Source of the DNA: Blepharisma japonicum
Lineage: Eukaryota > Ciliophora > Heterotrichea > Heterotrichida > Blepharismidae
DNA length: 64,000 nucleotides
Assembly (NCBI GenBank): GCA_949751835.1
Contig: CATKHK010000030.1
Span: 248,001 to 312,000 of the forward strand
Direction of reading: 5' to 3'
This document shows positions 22,701 through 32,847 of the stretch, one piece after another. Below the pieces are notes generated by a model, which saw only the letters and a list, made by a program, of their open reading frames with translations, had not been told where the DNA came from and did no database searches. The translations under genes were made by a program, and so were the position numbers. Numbering within the stretch: position 1 is the stretch's first letter; each line of letters starts with the position of its first letter.

Positions 22701-23226
22701 TATAGGAATATCAAAATATGAGGGAGAAAAAGTCGACTATTTAACCAACAGTGATGGGAAATATGACTTGAGAATATGGTTTTATAATTATTCAGAAAGT
22801 GATTGGGCTGATTGCCAGTATTCAGGGCTGAAATCTCCTATCACCGATCATACAATTTGCTACACAAGTGAGGCTGTGCATTATGCCCAATGTGCATTTT
22901 TTATTGGAATTGTATGCGTACAATGAGCAAATATTCATATTGTAAGAACTAAGGCAACAAGCTTGATTGATCAGGGGCTAGATAATTGGATTGTTAATGC
23001 CGGGATGGTTTTTGAAACTATTATAGCACTATTGATATGCTACGTGCCTGGTTTAAACTCAGCTTTGGGTGGAAGACCTTTGCCATCATTACTATGGGGC
23101 TTTCCTGCAGTGCCATTTTTTATATTGTTGATACTTTATGATGAAACAAGAAAATTCCTGCTTAGACAGGAAAGAAAAAGACATCCTGAGAGAAAAGGGT
23201 GGATAGAAAAGAATACATTTTATTAG
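19753..23226 (+). CDS. P-type ATPase, Na,K/H,K-ATPase alpha-like (type IIC), copy 2
   Basis: 1157 residues with UGA read as Trp at eight of 17 Trp positions. It parallels copy 1 over its full length: N-terminal [51 protein letters not shown] and the C-terminal [10 protein letters not shown]6 reads [17 protein letters not shown], keeping both Asp (D882 and D886), so the principal K/Na site looks intact, unlike copy 1. The M8 motif is QWAN, with Asn at the D926 position. It probably exchanges monovalent cations at the plasma membrane or contractile system. It lies 124 bases after copy 1. The UGA interruptions would make it look like a pseudogene under the standard code. Confidence 0.93.
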
Positions 23227-23308
23227 AAGTTAATAAATTCTTCAGTATTAAATTAGAGAAACTTATTTTGGCATAAATTGGTGCTCATTCTTCAGTATAT
23301 ACAATATA

Positions 23309-24028
23309 ATGTCTGAAGAAGATGGATTCAGTGGAATTGATGAAAAACTTAAGGATTTAACTTGGCACAAAATGACCCCTGAAGAGCTATCTTGGGGCCT
23401 TGAAACTGACTTAAATGAAGGCTTAACTCAAGAAAAAGCTCTCAAAAAGCTTAAAATCTTCGGTGAAAATTGCCTATATGACAGAGATGACTCTTTTAAA
23501 AGAATTTTCAAGCATGTATTGTCCCCTCTTACAATCTTCATATACATAGCAGCAATTTTTTCTTACTTTGCTTATCGTAAAGGATATGTTAGCTATCTAC
23601 TGTACAGCATCTTGCCTATAATCGCAATCATCATCTCTACCATCACCTTAATAAGAGCTGAGCAATCAAGATCAGACCTAAAATCTGCAGATATAAAAAT
23701 ACCTCAAAAATGCACAGTCATAAGGAATGCAAGAGACATGACAATTTCAAGATACGAACTAGTCCCTGGAGACATTGTAAAATTTAGAAGTGGGGACAAT
23801 ATTCCTGCTGATTTAAGGATTTTAAGTGCAAATGATTTAAAAGTTGACATTGAGTGCTTCACTGACTGTGAAACAGTACTGCCAAGATCAGAAAAATGCA
23901 CAAGTCAGAATTTTTTGCAGTCTGAAAATATTGCTTATTTTGGATCTCTATGCGCAATGGGGATGGGGAAAGGAGTAGTTGTAGGCACAGGAAAGAATAC
24001 GTTATTGTTTAGACTCGTACAAGTTTAA
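23309..24028 (+). pseudogene. Truncated third ATPase copy
   Basis: An open frame of 239 residues matches the N-terminal third of copies 1 and 2: the cytosolic LTWHKMTPEELSWGLETD segment, M1-M2, and part of the actuator domain (LVPGDIVKFRSGDNIPADLRIL). It then stops at a TAA after GTGKNTLLFRLVQV. Phosphorylation and nucleotide domains and M3-M10 are absent, and no continuation is found downstream. The dephosphorylation loop TGES reads TDCE (185-188), so even the actuator is unlikely to work. It begins 82 bases after copy 2. It could be a dying duplicate, or a small expressed protein with another role, since the frame itself is intact. Confidence 0.7.
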
Positions 24029-24086
24029 TCTTAAATTAATAGATAGGCATGGAAGGTACTTTGATTTTACAAAAAGAATTACGAGT

Positions 24087-24289
24087 TTAAATATCATCTT
24101 GGTTGATAGGCTCAAGCTGTTTCAACTTCAAGTCAAGCTTGTAATAATATATCTTCTTAGCAAAATCTTTATTTCTGTAACACCAATATGCATTCATATA
24201 TACTCATTCTCTATACCACTTTCGAGAATTTTTAATTGATCTAAATAATAAACTTTTATTTTAATGGAATTTATTGGTCATTGTAAAAA
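24087..24289 (-). pseudogene. Remnant of kelch-like gene, C-terminal fragment
   Basis: This minus-strand fragment matches the C-terminus of the intact kelch-like gene at 24611-25807. One frame gives VYYLDQLKILESGIENEYIW, against LYLIDRNKILESEVENQYVW in the intact gene. A second frame gives IYYYKLDLKLKQLEPI, against LYYKFNLEKRQLEPI, and ends in TAA. A frameshift separates the two parts and about 30 residues between them are missing. A TAG bounds the upstream side. It is therefore a dead partial duplicate lying next to its parent gene. Confidence 0.7.
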
Positions 24290-24293
24290 CTAA

Positions 24294-24494
24294 GAGACAA
24301 AGCCGCTTGATTTTTTTAATCAAGATTTGAGCAGTAACGAAGGTTCATGAGACGAAACACACTCAAATGAGTATGAAGATGGCGTATTTTAAGGTATGGA
24401 TCAGATAGAGGAAGAGATCATAAGAATTGAGGAGGAATTAAAAGCTGAATCCATTATGGAAGATGAAGAAGATGACTTAGTTATAGAGTTATAG
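24294..24494 (+). pseudogene. Acidic C-terminal gene remnant with splice-like intron
   Basis: A plus-strand frame encodes PLDFFNQDLSSNEGSWDETH, then NEYEDGVF, an in-frame TAA (24390-24392), a 15-base GTA...TAG segment with A at base 10 (gtatggatcagatag, 24394-24408), then EEEIIRIEEELKAES and an acidic tail ending at TAG. The composition is clearly protein-like. The internal TAA, where Gln would fit, and the lack of an upstream gene suggest the last piece of a decayed gene. The parent family is not recognised. Confidence 0.5.
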
Positions 24495-24610
24495 GGTTAT
24501 CTAAATTTAAAAATATTCTAACCTACAATAAGGATATTTTCATTAGCGCAGTCTCATTAACCATATTTATCAAATTATTTTTAGTTTGTAGTCCAAAAGG
24601 AATTATTTTA

Positions 24611-25807
24611 TTATAATACATTTGATACAATAGGTTCGAGCTGCCTCTTCTCTAAATTGAATTTATAATAAAGTGCACCTCTATAATTTTGTGTTACAAT
24701 ATATACTGAACCTTTATTGTACACTCTTGAAGAATTAGAAAAATCCCCAATTTGTGCAGAGCCAATGCTTGCTCAAACGTATTGATTTTCTACTTCACTT
24801 TCAAGGATTTTATTTCTATCTATGAGATAGAGCCTTGAATTTCCATTGAATATTATCCTGACACAAATATCCTTTAAATAGGTAATATAAATTTCTGAAT
24901 AGCTAGCTATGAGTATATCAAATTGATATATGATAGCTTGATTTTGAGAGCACAATAAAATAGTATCTTTAAATGCGACAGAGGAGCAAAATGTTGATTC
25001 TCGCAGAAGCCAAGGCAAATTGAAACATCTTCCTTTGATTAAATCTACTCTCATTGCTAAGTAGCCAGAAAGGCGGCTGCTCATAGAATAATACCCTCCA
25101 AAAATGTAGACATAATTTCTATAATATGTAGGGTGCATCTGAAATAAGCTATTATTTAGCCTGATTTCTTTTTTCACCTTGCCTGTGTTTATATCCATAA
25201 TTCAAAATGAATTACTAACTTCACATCCTGCGGATAATAGCTCATTGCTTGGAAGCTGGGCAGTGAATATTGATCTGTCGAATTGATAATACTGTAAGTG
25301 TTCTCGAGATAGAGTTTGCTGCTTAATATCAAAACATACCAATTCACTATAATAAGTCCGTCTTTCAAAGCAGTACAAATAATTTGAATTCACTTCTAGC
25401 TTGCTCAAAAGAATTTCAAGTTTTTTAGAAACTTTATCATATTTCTCAATATAGCCTGGATCGATTATAGAAATTTCTTTACTCAGTCCATTGTCGACAG
25501 ATAATAAAAAGTTTGCTATAAACTCATTCTCAATTTCTAATTTTGCTTTTTCAATCTTTTCAGACTCATCAAAACTGATAGTGAGAGAGTAGTGATTTTT
25601 AATAAAAAAATCAATTTGCTCTTCAAAGATTGAAAGCTCGTTTGATTTTCTGGGTATTAGCACTGGCAGAACTGTTTGAATTTCCAACTGAGTGGATCTT
25701 TTCAATAGGGATTTAATATACTTACAAAGACCTGCAGCATGCAGATAATCAAGCTCATCCCAATAATTATTGATGTTAGCCAAATTTTGGAGTTTGTAAT
25801 GTGACAT
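24611..25807 (-). CDS. Kelch-like beta-propeller protein (tentative)
   Basis: 398 residues with UGA as Trp at two joins. The N-terminal 130 residues look helical (LEIENEFIANFLLSVDNG and flanks). The rest has beta-rich repeats, with the kelch-type signature NYVYIFGGYYS and blades such as SNYLYCFERRTYYSELVCFD and SRLYLIDRN. Kelch repeats form propellers used for protein binding, often with B-box or coiled-coil N-termini in protists. No RING or BTB domain is seen. A broken copy of its C-terminus lies just downstream at 24087-24289, a local duplication. Confidence 0.6.
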
Positions 25808-26008
25808 AACTATTAATAAATTTAATTTTCAAATATTCTGAAGTTCAAGTTATAAACATTTAAGATTTCTTTTATTTGCCTTTTTATAAATATCATACTT
25901 TAAAATAAATACGAACTTGCATGCTACATTTCTTATGGCAATACCATAGATAGCTTAAATATTATGGTTCATCAAAGCAAATGACATCACATGTATTAAA
26001 TTTATAAT

Positions 26009-27070
26009 ATGGAAAGACTTCAAATATTGAATAGACACTTAAGCCCTAAAGTTACATTTGAGGACTTCCCTAACACCCGCATTCTTACCTTAAATAGACC
26101 AAAAAGCTTAAATTCTTTGGATTATGATATGCTCCAAACAATCTCATTATTAATTTATCAAATGCCAAATAAGCATTTTGTAATTCAAGGTAGCATTTCT
26201 AAGAGTTTTTCAGCTGGTGGAGATGTTGTGGCTACAATTGAAAACCCAAGAATGGTTCCAGAGTTTTATAGAACTGAGCTTTCTACCATATATCAGATTT
26301 ATAAGCTGCCAACTGAAACTCTTGCGATTTTGCGTGGATTTGCTATTGGGGCAGGAAATGGAGTGGCAATGGCATGCAAATATCGAGTCAGCACTGAAAC
26401 TACACGCTTCTCAATGCCAGAAAATTCAATTGGCCTTGTTCCTGATGTAGGAGCTTCATACTTTCTAACTCATCTGCCTAACAAAGCATTAGGATTATAC
26501 CTAATGCTAACTGGGAAGGTCTTAAGCGGAAATGATTTATACTGGGGAGGAATCACTACCCACTATGTTCCAGAAGCAAGCATCCCAAATATGCTCAATG
26601 ATATTAAATCCTCTAGCAACCTTCTTGAGGTTTTGAACAAATATCACCAATTACCTACTAGAGAAGATTCTAATCTTATCAAAAATTTACATGAAATTGA
26701 GCAGGTCTTTGGAGATGTTAACACTCTTGAAGAGGTTTTAATGAAACTGAGCTCAAATCCTACACCATTTAAAGAGCAAACTTTTGCAGCTATATGCAAA
26801 TTATGTCCGCTTTCAGTGAAAGTGGCATTCAAGTCATTCAAGCTCGGGCTTAATAAGAATTTTAAAGAAGCTTTGGAGCATGATTATAATATTGAAGTTC
26901 AACTCTGCTATAGGAGAAGCTATAATTATACAACAGCTATCACAAAGAAGTTCGTGGAGAAAGTCAAGGAAGAAATCAAATGGTATCCAGAGCACATCAA
27001 CCAAGTCACAGATGAAATGGTGGATATCATCATTCGGAACCCTGAAGGTCCGTTTTTGCATCTTCAATAA
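26009..27070 (+). CDS. 3-hydroxyisobutyryl-CoA hydrolase-like (enoyl-CoA hydratase/isomerase family)
   Basis: 353 residues without an intron. The crotonase fold is clear: LNRPKSLNSLDYDML near the start, SAGGDVVATIEN (oxyanion-hole region), GFAIGAGNGVAMACKYRVST, then MPENSIGLVPDVGASYFLTH, where the Glu and Asp that HIBCH uses for hydrolysis are kept. The C-terminal half with HDYNIEVQLCYR matches HIBCH length (about 380) rather than short hydratases. The enzyme frees 3-hydroxyisobutyrate during valine breakdown, usually in mitochondria; no strong targeting peptide is seen. The usual Gly-Gly-Gly reads Gly-Ala-Gly-Asn, a minor departure. Both Trp codons are UGG. Confidence 0.85.
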   Translation: MERLQILNRHLSPKVTFEDFPNTRILTLNRPKSLNSLDYDMLQTISLLIYQMPNKHFVIQGSISKSFSAGGDVVATIENPRMVPEFYRTELSTIYQIYKLPTETLAILRGFAIGAGNGVAMACKYRVSTETTRFSMPENSIGLVPDVGASYFLTHLPNKALGLYLMLTGKVLSGNDLYWGGITTHYVPEASIPNMLNDIKSSSNLLEVLNKYHQLPTREDSNLIKNLHEIEQVFGDVNTLEEVLMKLSSNPTPFKEQTFAAICKLCPLSVKVAFKSFKLGLNKNFKEALEHDYNIEVQLCYRRSYNYTTAITKKFVEKVKEEIKWYPEHINQVTDEMVDIIIRNPEGPFLHLQ

Positions 27071-27100
27071 ATATTTAAAAAAATATTTTATTATTTAAAA

Positions 27101-28777
27101 ATGGATGTGATAGAGGACATATCAAAATCTCTTGAAATAGTTGACACCCTATTGGAATTATTGCCGCCACTCCAAGTACGGCTCCCTTCGTCCTGTGTCC
27201 CTTTATCGATATCTTCATTAAACTTGATTAAATCAAAATTAACTGGCTTAAAAGACCGTGAAGATTTTACCGAGTTGAACCTGATTTTTCTCAAAGGCCT
27301 TATAGAGAAGCTTTTTTTTTATTTAAACGAACTATCAAAATTAGTGACAACCTGGGCTAAATCTTTCGACGAAGAAGAAGATGAAGATTTATTAATTTTT
27401 ACATCAAAATTTGACTCATTTAATGACATTCTGGATACAATTCCTTATGTTTCTAAAAATGACCTCATTAGTCTAGAAAAAACTGACCCCAGATGAACTA
27501 AACTATCTCCTTACTCTTCTATATTTTCTTACTCTAAACCTAAAAAAGTACTAAAACACTACAAAAACTTCATGGTCCAGGTAGCAGTAGCCAATGCTTT
27601 TATGGCAGTTGGCCTTGAAGAAAAAAGTTTGATAGAGAAGAAAATTATGGTAGGGATAGGCGCTATGTATTATTCAGTTTTTAAATCCCAGGCTATCCGC
27701 AGAACCAAAATATTTATCGCAAACCCAAGAATTGACGTCGCACAAAATTTGTGAAATTTAGTTGACTCTTGGATGGTTTCACACCTTATGAACTTAATGA
27801 TGCCAAGTGTAAAAATCAATAAAGTTATGTATATTCCGCGGACAGTTTCCCATGTCCTAAGTCAAGAAAATTATCCTTTAAATGTGAATCAGCGTTTTAA
27901 AGAAAATAGCGAAGAGGATTTAGTTATGACAAGATTTATATGTAGCTTTGATCCTGTCAGCAAAGAGAAGCTTGAGGGTATTTTTTGCTGTGCAGGGAGA
28001 AGAGATAAGTCAGATAGGAAAACCCACCATTATCAATTGGTATTTCATATACATGGAGGTGGCTTTGTAAGTATGTCATCAGCTTCTCATCAAGTTTATA
28101 CAAGAAAATGGGCAAAACAGCTAGGAATACCTGTATTTTCTATAGACTATAGATTAGCACCAAAGAGCCCTTATCCAGATGCATTGGATGATGTGTGGCA
28201 GGCTTATAATTGGGTTATAAATAATGCTAAAGATCAATTAGGAATAAATCCAGCCCAAATTATTCTGGCTGGTGATTCAGCAGGAGGTAATCTTGCGCTT
28301 GCCCTAACATACAAATGCATTATTTCAAATTTCCGAATCCCTGATGGGCTCCTCTTAGGCTATCCTGCTTTAAATTTAAGCAAAAAGCATTATACTCCTT
28401 CAATGCTATTTTCTCTTGAGGATTTCTTAGTCCCCCATACCTTCCTCAAGCTAGTAAGGAACTATTATACAGCAGACCCTTCCTTGGACTTAGATAACGA
28501 TATTTTCATATCACCGATTGCAGCTTCACCAGACATCCTCCAGCATCTCCCGCCCGTAAGAATTCTTGTGGGGCAAAATGACCCATTCCATGACGATTGC
28601 TATAGATTTACTGAGAAATTGATTGATGCAGGAAGAGATGTAAAGCTGAAGGAATACGAAGGTACCCCGCATGGAGCTTTTAGCTTCTGCTTTGTAGGCG
28701 GAGTGAAAGAAAGCTATGATGTTTTGCATCAGTCGATTGAGTGGCTCAGGGAATTATTTTTAATTAGAAAAGAGTAA
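27101..28777 (+). CDS. Hormone-sensitive lipase-like alpha/beta hydrolase
   Basis: 558 residues with two UGA read as Trp. The N-terminal 280 residues form the helical HSL-N-like region. The catalytic part shows HIHGGGFVSMSS (oxyanion hole, about residue 317), YRLAPKSPYPDALDDV, nucleophile motif GDSAGGNLALAL (about 391), a likely acid in GQNDPFHDD (about 493) and the catalytic His in GTPHGAF (about 523). This is the HSL family of neutral lipid and ester hydrolases. The animal enzyme releases fatty acids from diacylglycerol and cholesterol esters after PKA phosphorylation; regulation here is unknown. It follows the HIBCH-like gene on the same strand after 30 bases. Confidence 0.88.
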
Positions 28778-28823
28778 TTAAAGATAGTTTAAGATTAATG
28801 TGTTAATATTATCTAACAAATTA

Positions 28824-30194
28824 TTAAAGCATGCTTATAGTATGCTCAAACTCAGGATGAATTTTCCGAAAACAAATGTCACATCTATCTTTAAGTATTC
28901 TTCCTGATTGAGTTTCACTTTTTTTATGTTTTTTTGCAGATGCTGCATGGACTGGTGGCTTCTCTTTTATGATCTCATTTTTCAAATCAGGAGTTTTATT
29001 AATTGAATCATCGGAATTTTCAGTTAAAAATCTTTTTTCACTTTTGGTAATTGCAATTGTTTTGCATTTTTCGAATTTTTTTCCAGTTGATTTTAGCTTA
29101 TTTTCAATCTGCTCCACAATCCCCGCATTATGAGCCATTTGGTCTTCAATCACTTTTTTTAAATCAAGGCTTGATTTCTTTTTCTCTTTAGAATGAACGC
29201 TCGGAGTGGCCCTTCTTTCCTTGCTGTTATTCCTTATTACATTTTCAATGGATTTATTATTGGCTTTAAGGTTTTCTTCTATATTTGAGTATCTCTTATG
29301 AAGTCTTAAATTCTCTTCTCGTTTTGGTTCCTGTAATTTTTCTTCATCAAGTAATATTCTGTTTTGTAGCTTGATATCTCCGAGCTCTTTATTAAGCTTT
29401 TTGAAGTAAGATTGGTACTCAGTTTGAAGTTTTGCAATATATTCTTTTGCTCCTTTCAATTCATTTTGCAGACTTTCACATTCGTTGTTTGATTTCATTT
29501 TATTTTTTAACTCTTCAAGTGACTCTTGTGCTTGCTTTTTTAAATCTTTTTCCAGTTCAAGTGATCTGGCTAATCTCAAAATTTCTTGAGAACGGCTTTC
29601 TTTTTCTTTTGATGCAGCCTCACTTATTTGTGCTTCAAATGAAGTATTTAATGAATTTATTTTTTCTTTCAATTCTGATATGATTGTTTGGCTTTGCGAT
29701 AAGTCATTTTTCAATTTATTTATGATTTCATCCTTCTCCTCTAATGCAGTTTTCAATCTTTGTTCTTTATTTTCTATTTCTGCTCTGTATATTTCTCTCT
29801 CAGACAATATTTCTTTGTTGAGAATCTCTATTTCTTGAGTTAATTGTTCAATCTCTTCAGAGGTTTTTGCTTCTTTGGTTTTGAGTTCTTGATACTGCAA
29901 TTCAATGGCTTGGCGCGCATTTTCTTCTTGGCGAAGTTTTTCACCCAAAGAATTGAGCTTTATAATGGCTTCTTCATCGGGTTTTGGGCTTTCTCCTTTT
30001 GTACTGAGAACTTCCTGCTCCATTCCAATGTCAGAGATCTGCAAAAAGGAAGATGATTTTTCTGAAGTCCGTTGTTCTGGGACGATATCTGGACGCTTAA
30101 ATAGTCCTTTGTGAGAGAGGCATTCTCTAAGTCTTAGTTGTAGCGCTTGCTTCCTTTCTTTATTTTTTTGGATTAATTGAAGACTCTCTTTCAT
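28824..30194 (-). CDS. Coiled-coil protein with C-terminal CxxC
   Basis: 456 residues in a single frame with no UGA. Residues about 75-310 are near-continuous coiled coil (for example QLTQEIEILNKEILSEREIY). A basic Ser-rich stretch follows, and the protein ends KDRCDICFRKIHPEFEHT, a Cys-x2-Cys with downstream His that could be half of a zinc site. No known family is recognised. Such proteins are often cytoskeletal or basal-body components in ciliates. It converges with the lipase gene at its 3' end and diverges from ORC3. Confidence 0.7.
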   Translation of the reverse strand: MKESLQLIQKNKERKQALQLRLRECLSHKGLFKRPDIVPEQRTSEKSSSFLQISDIGMEQEVLSTKGESPKPDEEAIIKLNSLGEKLRQEENARQAIELQYQELKTKEAKTSEEIEQLTQEIEILNKEILSEREIYRAEIENKEQRLKTALEEKDEIINKLKNDLSQSQTIISELKEKINSLNTSFEAQISEAASKEKESRSQEILRLARSLELEKDLKKQAQESLEELKNKMKSNNECESLQNELKGAKEYIAKLQTEYQSYFKKLNKELGDIKLQNRILLDEEKLQEPKREENLRLHKRYSNIEENLKANNKSIENVIRNNSKERRATPSVHSKEKKKSSLDLKKVIEDQMAHNAGIVEQIENKLKSTGKKFEKCKTIAITKSEKRFLTENSDDSINKTPDLKNEIIKEKPPVHAASAKKHKKSETQSGRILKDRCDICFRKIHPEFEHTISML

Positions 30195-30357
30195 TTTAAG
30201 AGGTTATTGAGTATTATAAAATTTCATTTCTGTCAGAAGTACGTTTTGAAGTTATATATTTAATTATTCGTCTAATAGAGAATTTTTTATGAATCTAATG
30301 AATTGAATTTTTGGCTAATTTATCAGCAGAAATGATTATGAATCTTGAAATATTAAA

Positions 30358-31977
30358 ATGAGTGATGAACTCCTACGTATGGAAAGGGGAGAATTAAAAG
30401 AGATTCATAAGGAGTTTGAACTTGATAAATACCTCTTAAAAATAGAAGCACTGATAAACGATCTATTTTGAGACAGATGATACAGACAGCTAACTAGAGC
30501 TTTTTGGCACATTAGAGATTTCTCATATGAAGGCCTACCAGTTGCCTTACTTTCATGTGATATGGAAGCAAGAGGGCATGATAAAATAATTGAGTATATC
30601 ACTTCTTTCAGTTCTACTTCAGAATGCAAAATACTGATATTCCAGTCTTACTCAAAAACAACCAAAAAGAAAAATGCTTTGAAAGAAGTCACAAACTTAA
30701 TAAACAGTGAGTTTAGTTATGCTGCAATTTACATAGAAAGCTATGAAGAATGAGATGAGTCTCTTGTGTCAGACCTCTTTGAAATAGTCCTGGAAAAGAA
30801 AAACACAAAACATATAGGGTTCATAGTGGATATTTCAACTGATCCACGAGAGTTTGTGTCAAACCTAGATATGAATGTATCACAATGCTTATTTATTGAA
30901 GAATACAGACTCGGCGCCTTTTCAGCAGTTTCAAGAGAAATACTTCATGAGCTTATAAGTACTTATTATCTTCCAGTCCCTGATAGAGAACTTTTCACTC
31001 ATTTGATTTATACACAAAATGAAGCCTATTTCATCAAAATGATCAAGCAAGCTTTACTGATCCTTCTAAAAAAGAATCCTGAATTTAAAGACTCCTTAGA
31101 AGCTCTAATGTCAGATCCTGAAGACAGTATCATTCCTGAAATCCAGACATTCATAGGGATCAAGAAATATTGACTTGATTTATTCCAAAAACTTTATCTG
31201 CTTTATAGCTGTAGTCCAATTGATTTTGGGATAAATAAAACAGATTTATTTATTGATATTTACCTAGCAGAAAAAATCGACTCAATTAAGTGTGAATATT
31301 TAAAGAAAATTAAAATTGAGGAGTTTCAAGATCTGAATATTTGGTATAAGTATTTAGATAACTTAGCTGCAAATGGAGTTATTTCCCAAACAGAGCATAC
31401 AAATATATTAGAAAGCTATGAAAAAACTCCAGAAATCAGTGGCCGAAGAGGCAGAAACGCAGCTGATGAGCCAAAATTAGCAAGGTGACGAGAAGCTCAT
31501 GTTACCTCGACACTTCTGAAAAATACTTTTAATCTCTTGAACTATCTTCCATCAGAAATTGAGAAGCACATGCCAGACTTCTCGTCACAATTTATACTAT
31601 CTATGCCTCATGACATCGATACTAACATTATGAGGGAAAATATTGGAGAACTAAATGTCCAACAAAAAAGCAACCTATGCAAAGGAAACCCTAATGGTTT
31701 ACATGACATACAAATTCTTTTTTATCTGCTAAAACCTCGTGAAATTACGGTAGAATTAAATAATTTATTTGATGCATTTGTTATAAATGTTGCAGGAGAA
31801 AGGGTAGGACCGAAAAAATTATCGAGTTTGCAGTAATTTCTAATTAGATCAAGATTTATTTTTGCATGCAATGAATTAAAGATGTTAGGATTACTTAAAC
31901 CAACAAAAAAGAAAAAGAAAGCAGGAATGATTTATTTAGAGAAAAACTTTTTTGCGAGATCAACATTATATAATTAA
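30358..31977 (+). CDS. ORC3: Origin recognition complex subunit 3-like
   Basis: 534 residues after removing one intron (31833-31847), with UGA read as Trp at several points. The clearest family feature is the C-terminal winged-helix end, FIFACNELKMLGLLKPTKKK, which matches ORC3 and only appears once the intron is removed. Upstream, LPVALLSCDMEARGHDKIIEYI resembles the ORC3 core without an active Walker site, and LFTHLIYTQNEAYFIKMIKQ fits the insert region. ORC3 supports ORC1-6 assembly at replication origins in the nucleus. It is shorter than animal ORC3 (about 710), but ciliate forms are often compact. Assignment rests mainly on the C-terminus. Confidence 0.65.
31833..31847 (+). other. 15-base intron in ORC3-like gene
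   Basis: Sequence gtaatttctaattag, containing an in-frame TAA. Removal joins SSLQ to SRFIFACNELKMLG, restoring the ORC3 C-terminus. Confidence 0.9.
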
Positions 31978-32847
31978 TGAGTTAAACCTCACTTTAATTA
32001 GTAAAGTCTCACATTTTAAATAGTAATGTTATTATCAATACTCCTAGCTTCATAATTTAAAGATGAGATTAGCATAAAATTAATACTTAATAGAGCCATA
32101 TAAGCATTACCAAAAATTATGATACGATATAACATAAAAGGATCTTAAAATAACTTGCAAAGATTCAAAAAATGGTTTATATTTTGATTTGATAATATAA
32201 GTTAGCTGAGTAAAGATAAACATATCGAAATATAAAAAGAAGCTTTGATCTTTTACGAATTAATTAAAAGCGATCAGTTTTGAGTCAAAGATCTCCTGCT
32301 GTAAATTTAATGATTATTTATACTTAAAATTCAATTGTCCTTTCTATTAAGGATTCAGGGGATGATATTTAACAAAATTTATTCTTTTTTTAAATAAAAA
32401 TAGCGATTAATAAATCTTATCTTTTGAGCAATATTCTTCCATCTTTGGAGAATAACTAGAATTGAGACATAGCAAATAAAAGCAATATTTCAGCTCTCAT
32501 CCGTTTTAATATTATTAATTAGAGATACAATTTCCTTGAAATGTTGAAGAGCTAAGCAATTTACCTTAACTGATCTGATTTAAATTATTTATTCTTCAAT
32601 TAAATTTATTTTTTGTGAATGCTATCAACAAATTGCAAATTTATATAAATCCATATTAATTTCTCTCATTCTTAATAAATTGCATTCATATAAAGTTTCT
32701 TTATATAAATATAACTTGCCTTTCTTGTTCTAGCTGCATTAAAAACTTCTATGGTTCACTGGGTTGCCTTTTCGTTAAACCTCAATGCACATATTTGATG
32801 GACTCCATTGATAAATTTGTGAAAGTTGAGTTAAATTTAATAATAAA
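31978..32847. other. AT-rich spacer, nothing recognised
   Basis: About 870 bases between ORC3 and the Kv-beta-like gene. No open frame longer than a few dozen codons and no repeat or RNA gene is recognised. Confidence 0.5.

Noticed and set aside
24010-24060. Continuation of the third ATPase through an intron
   Set aside because: No GTA...AG segment of 15 or 16 bases restores the frame, and no P-domain sequence follows.
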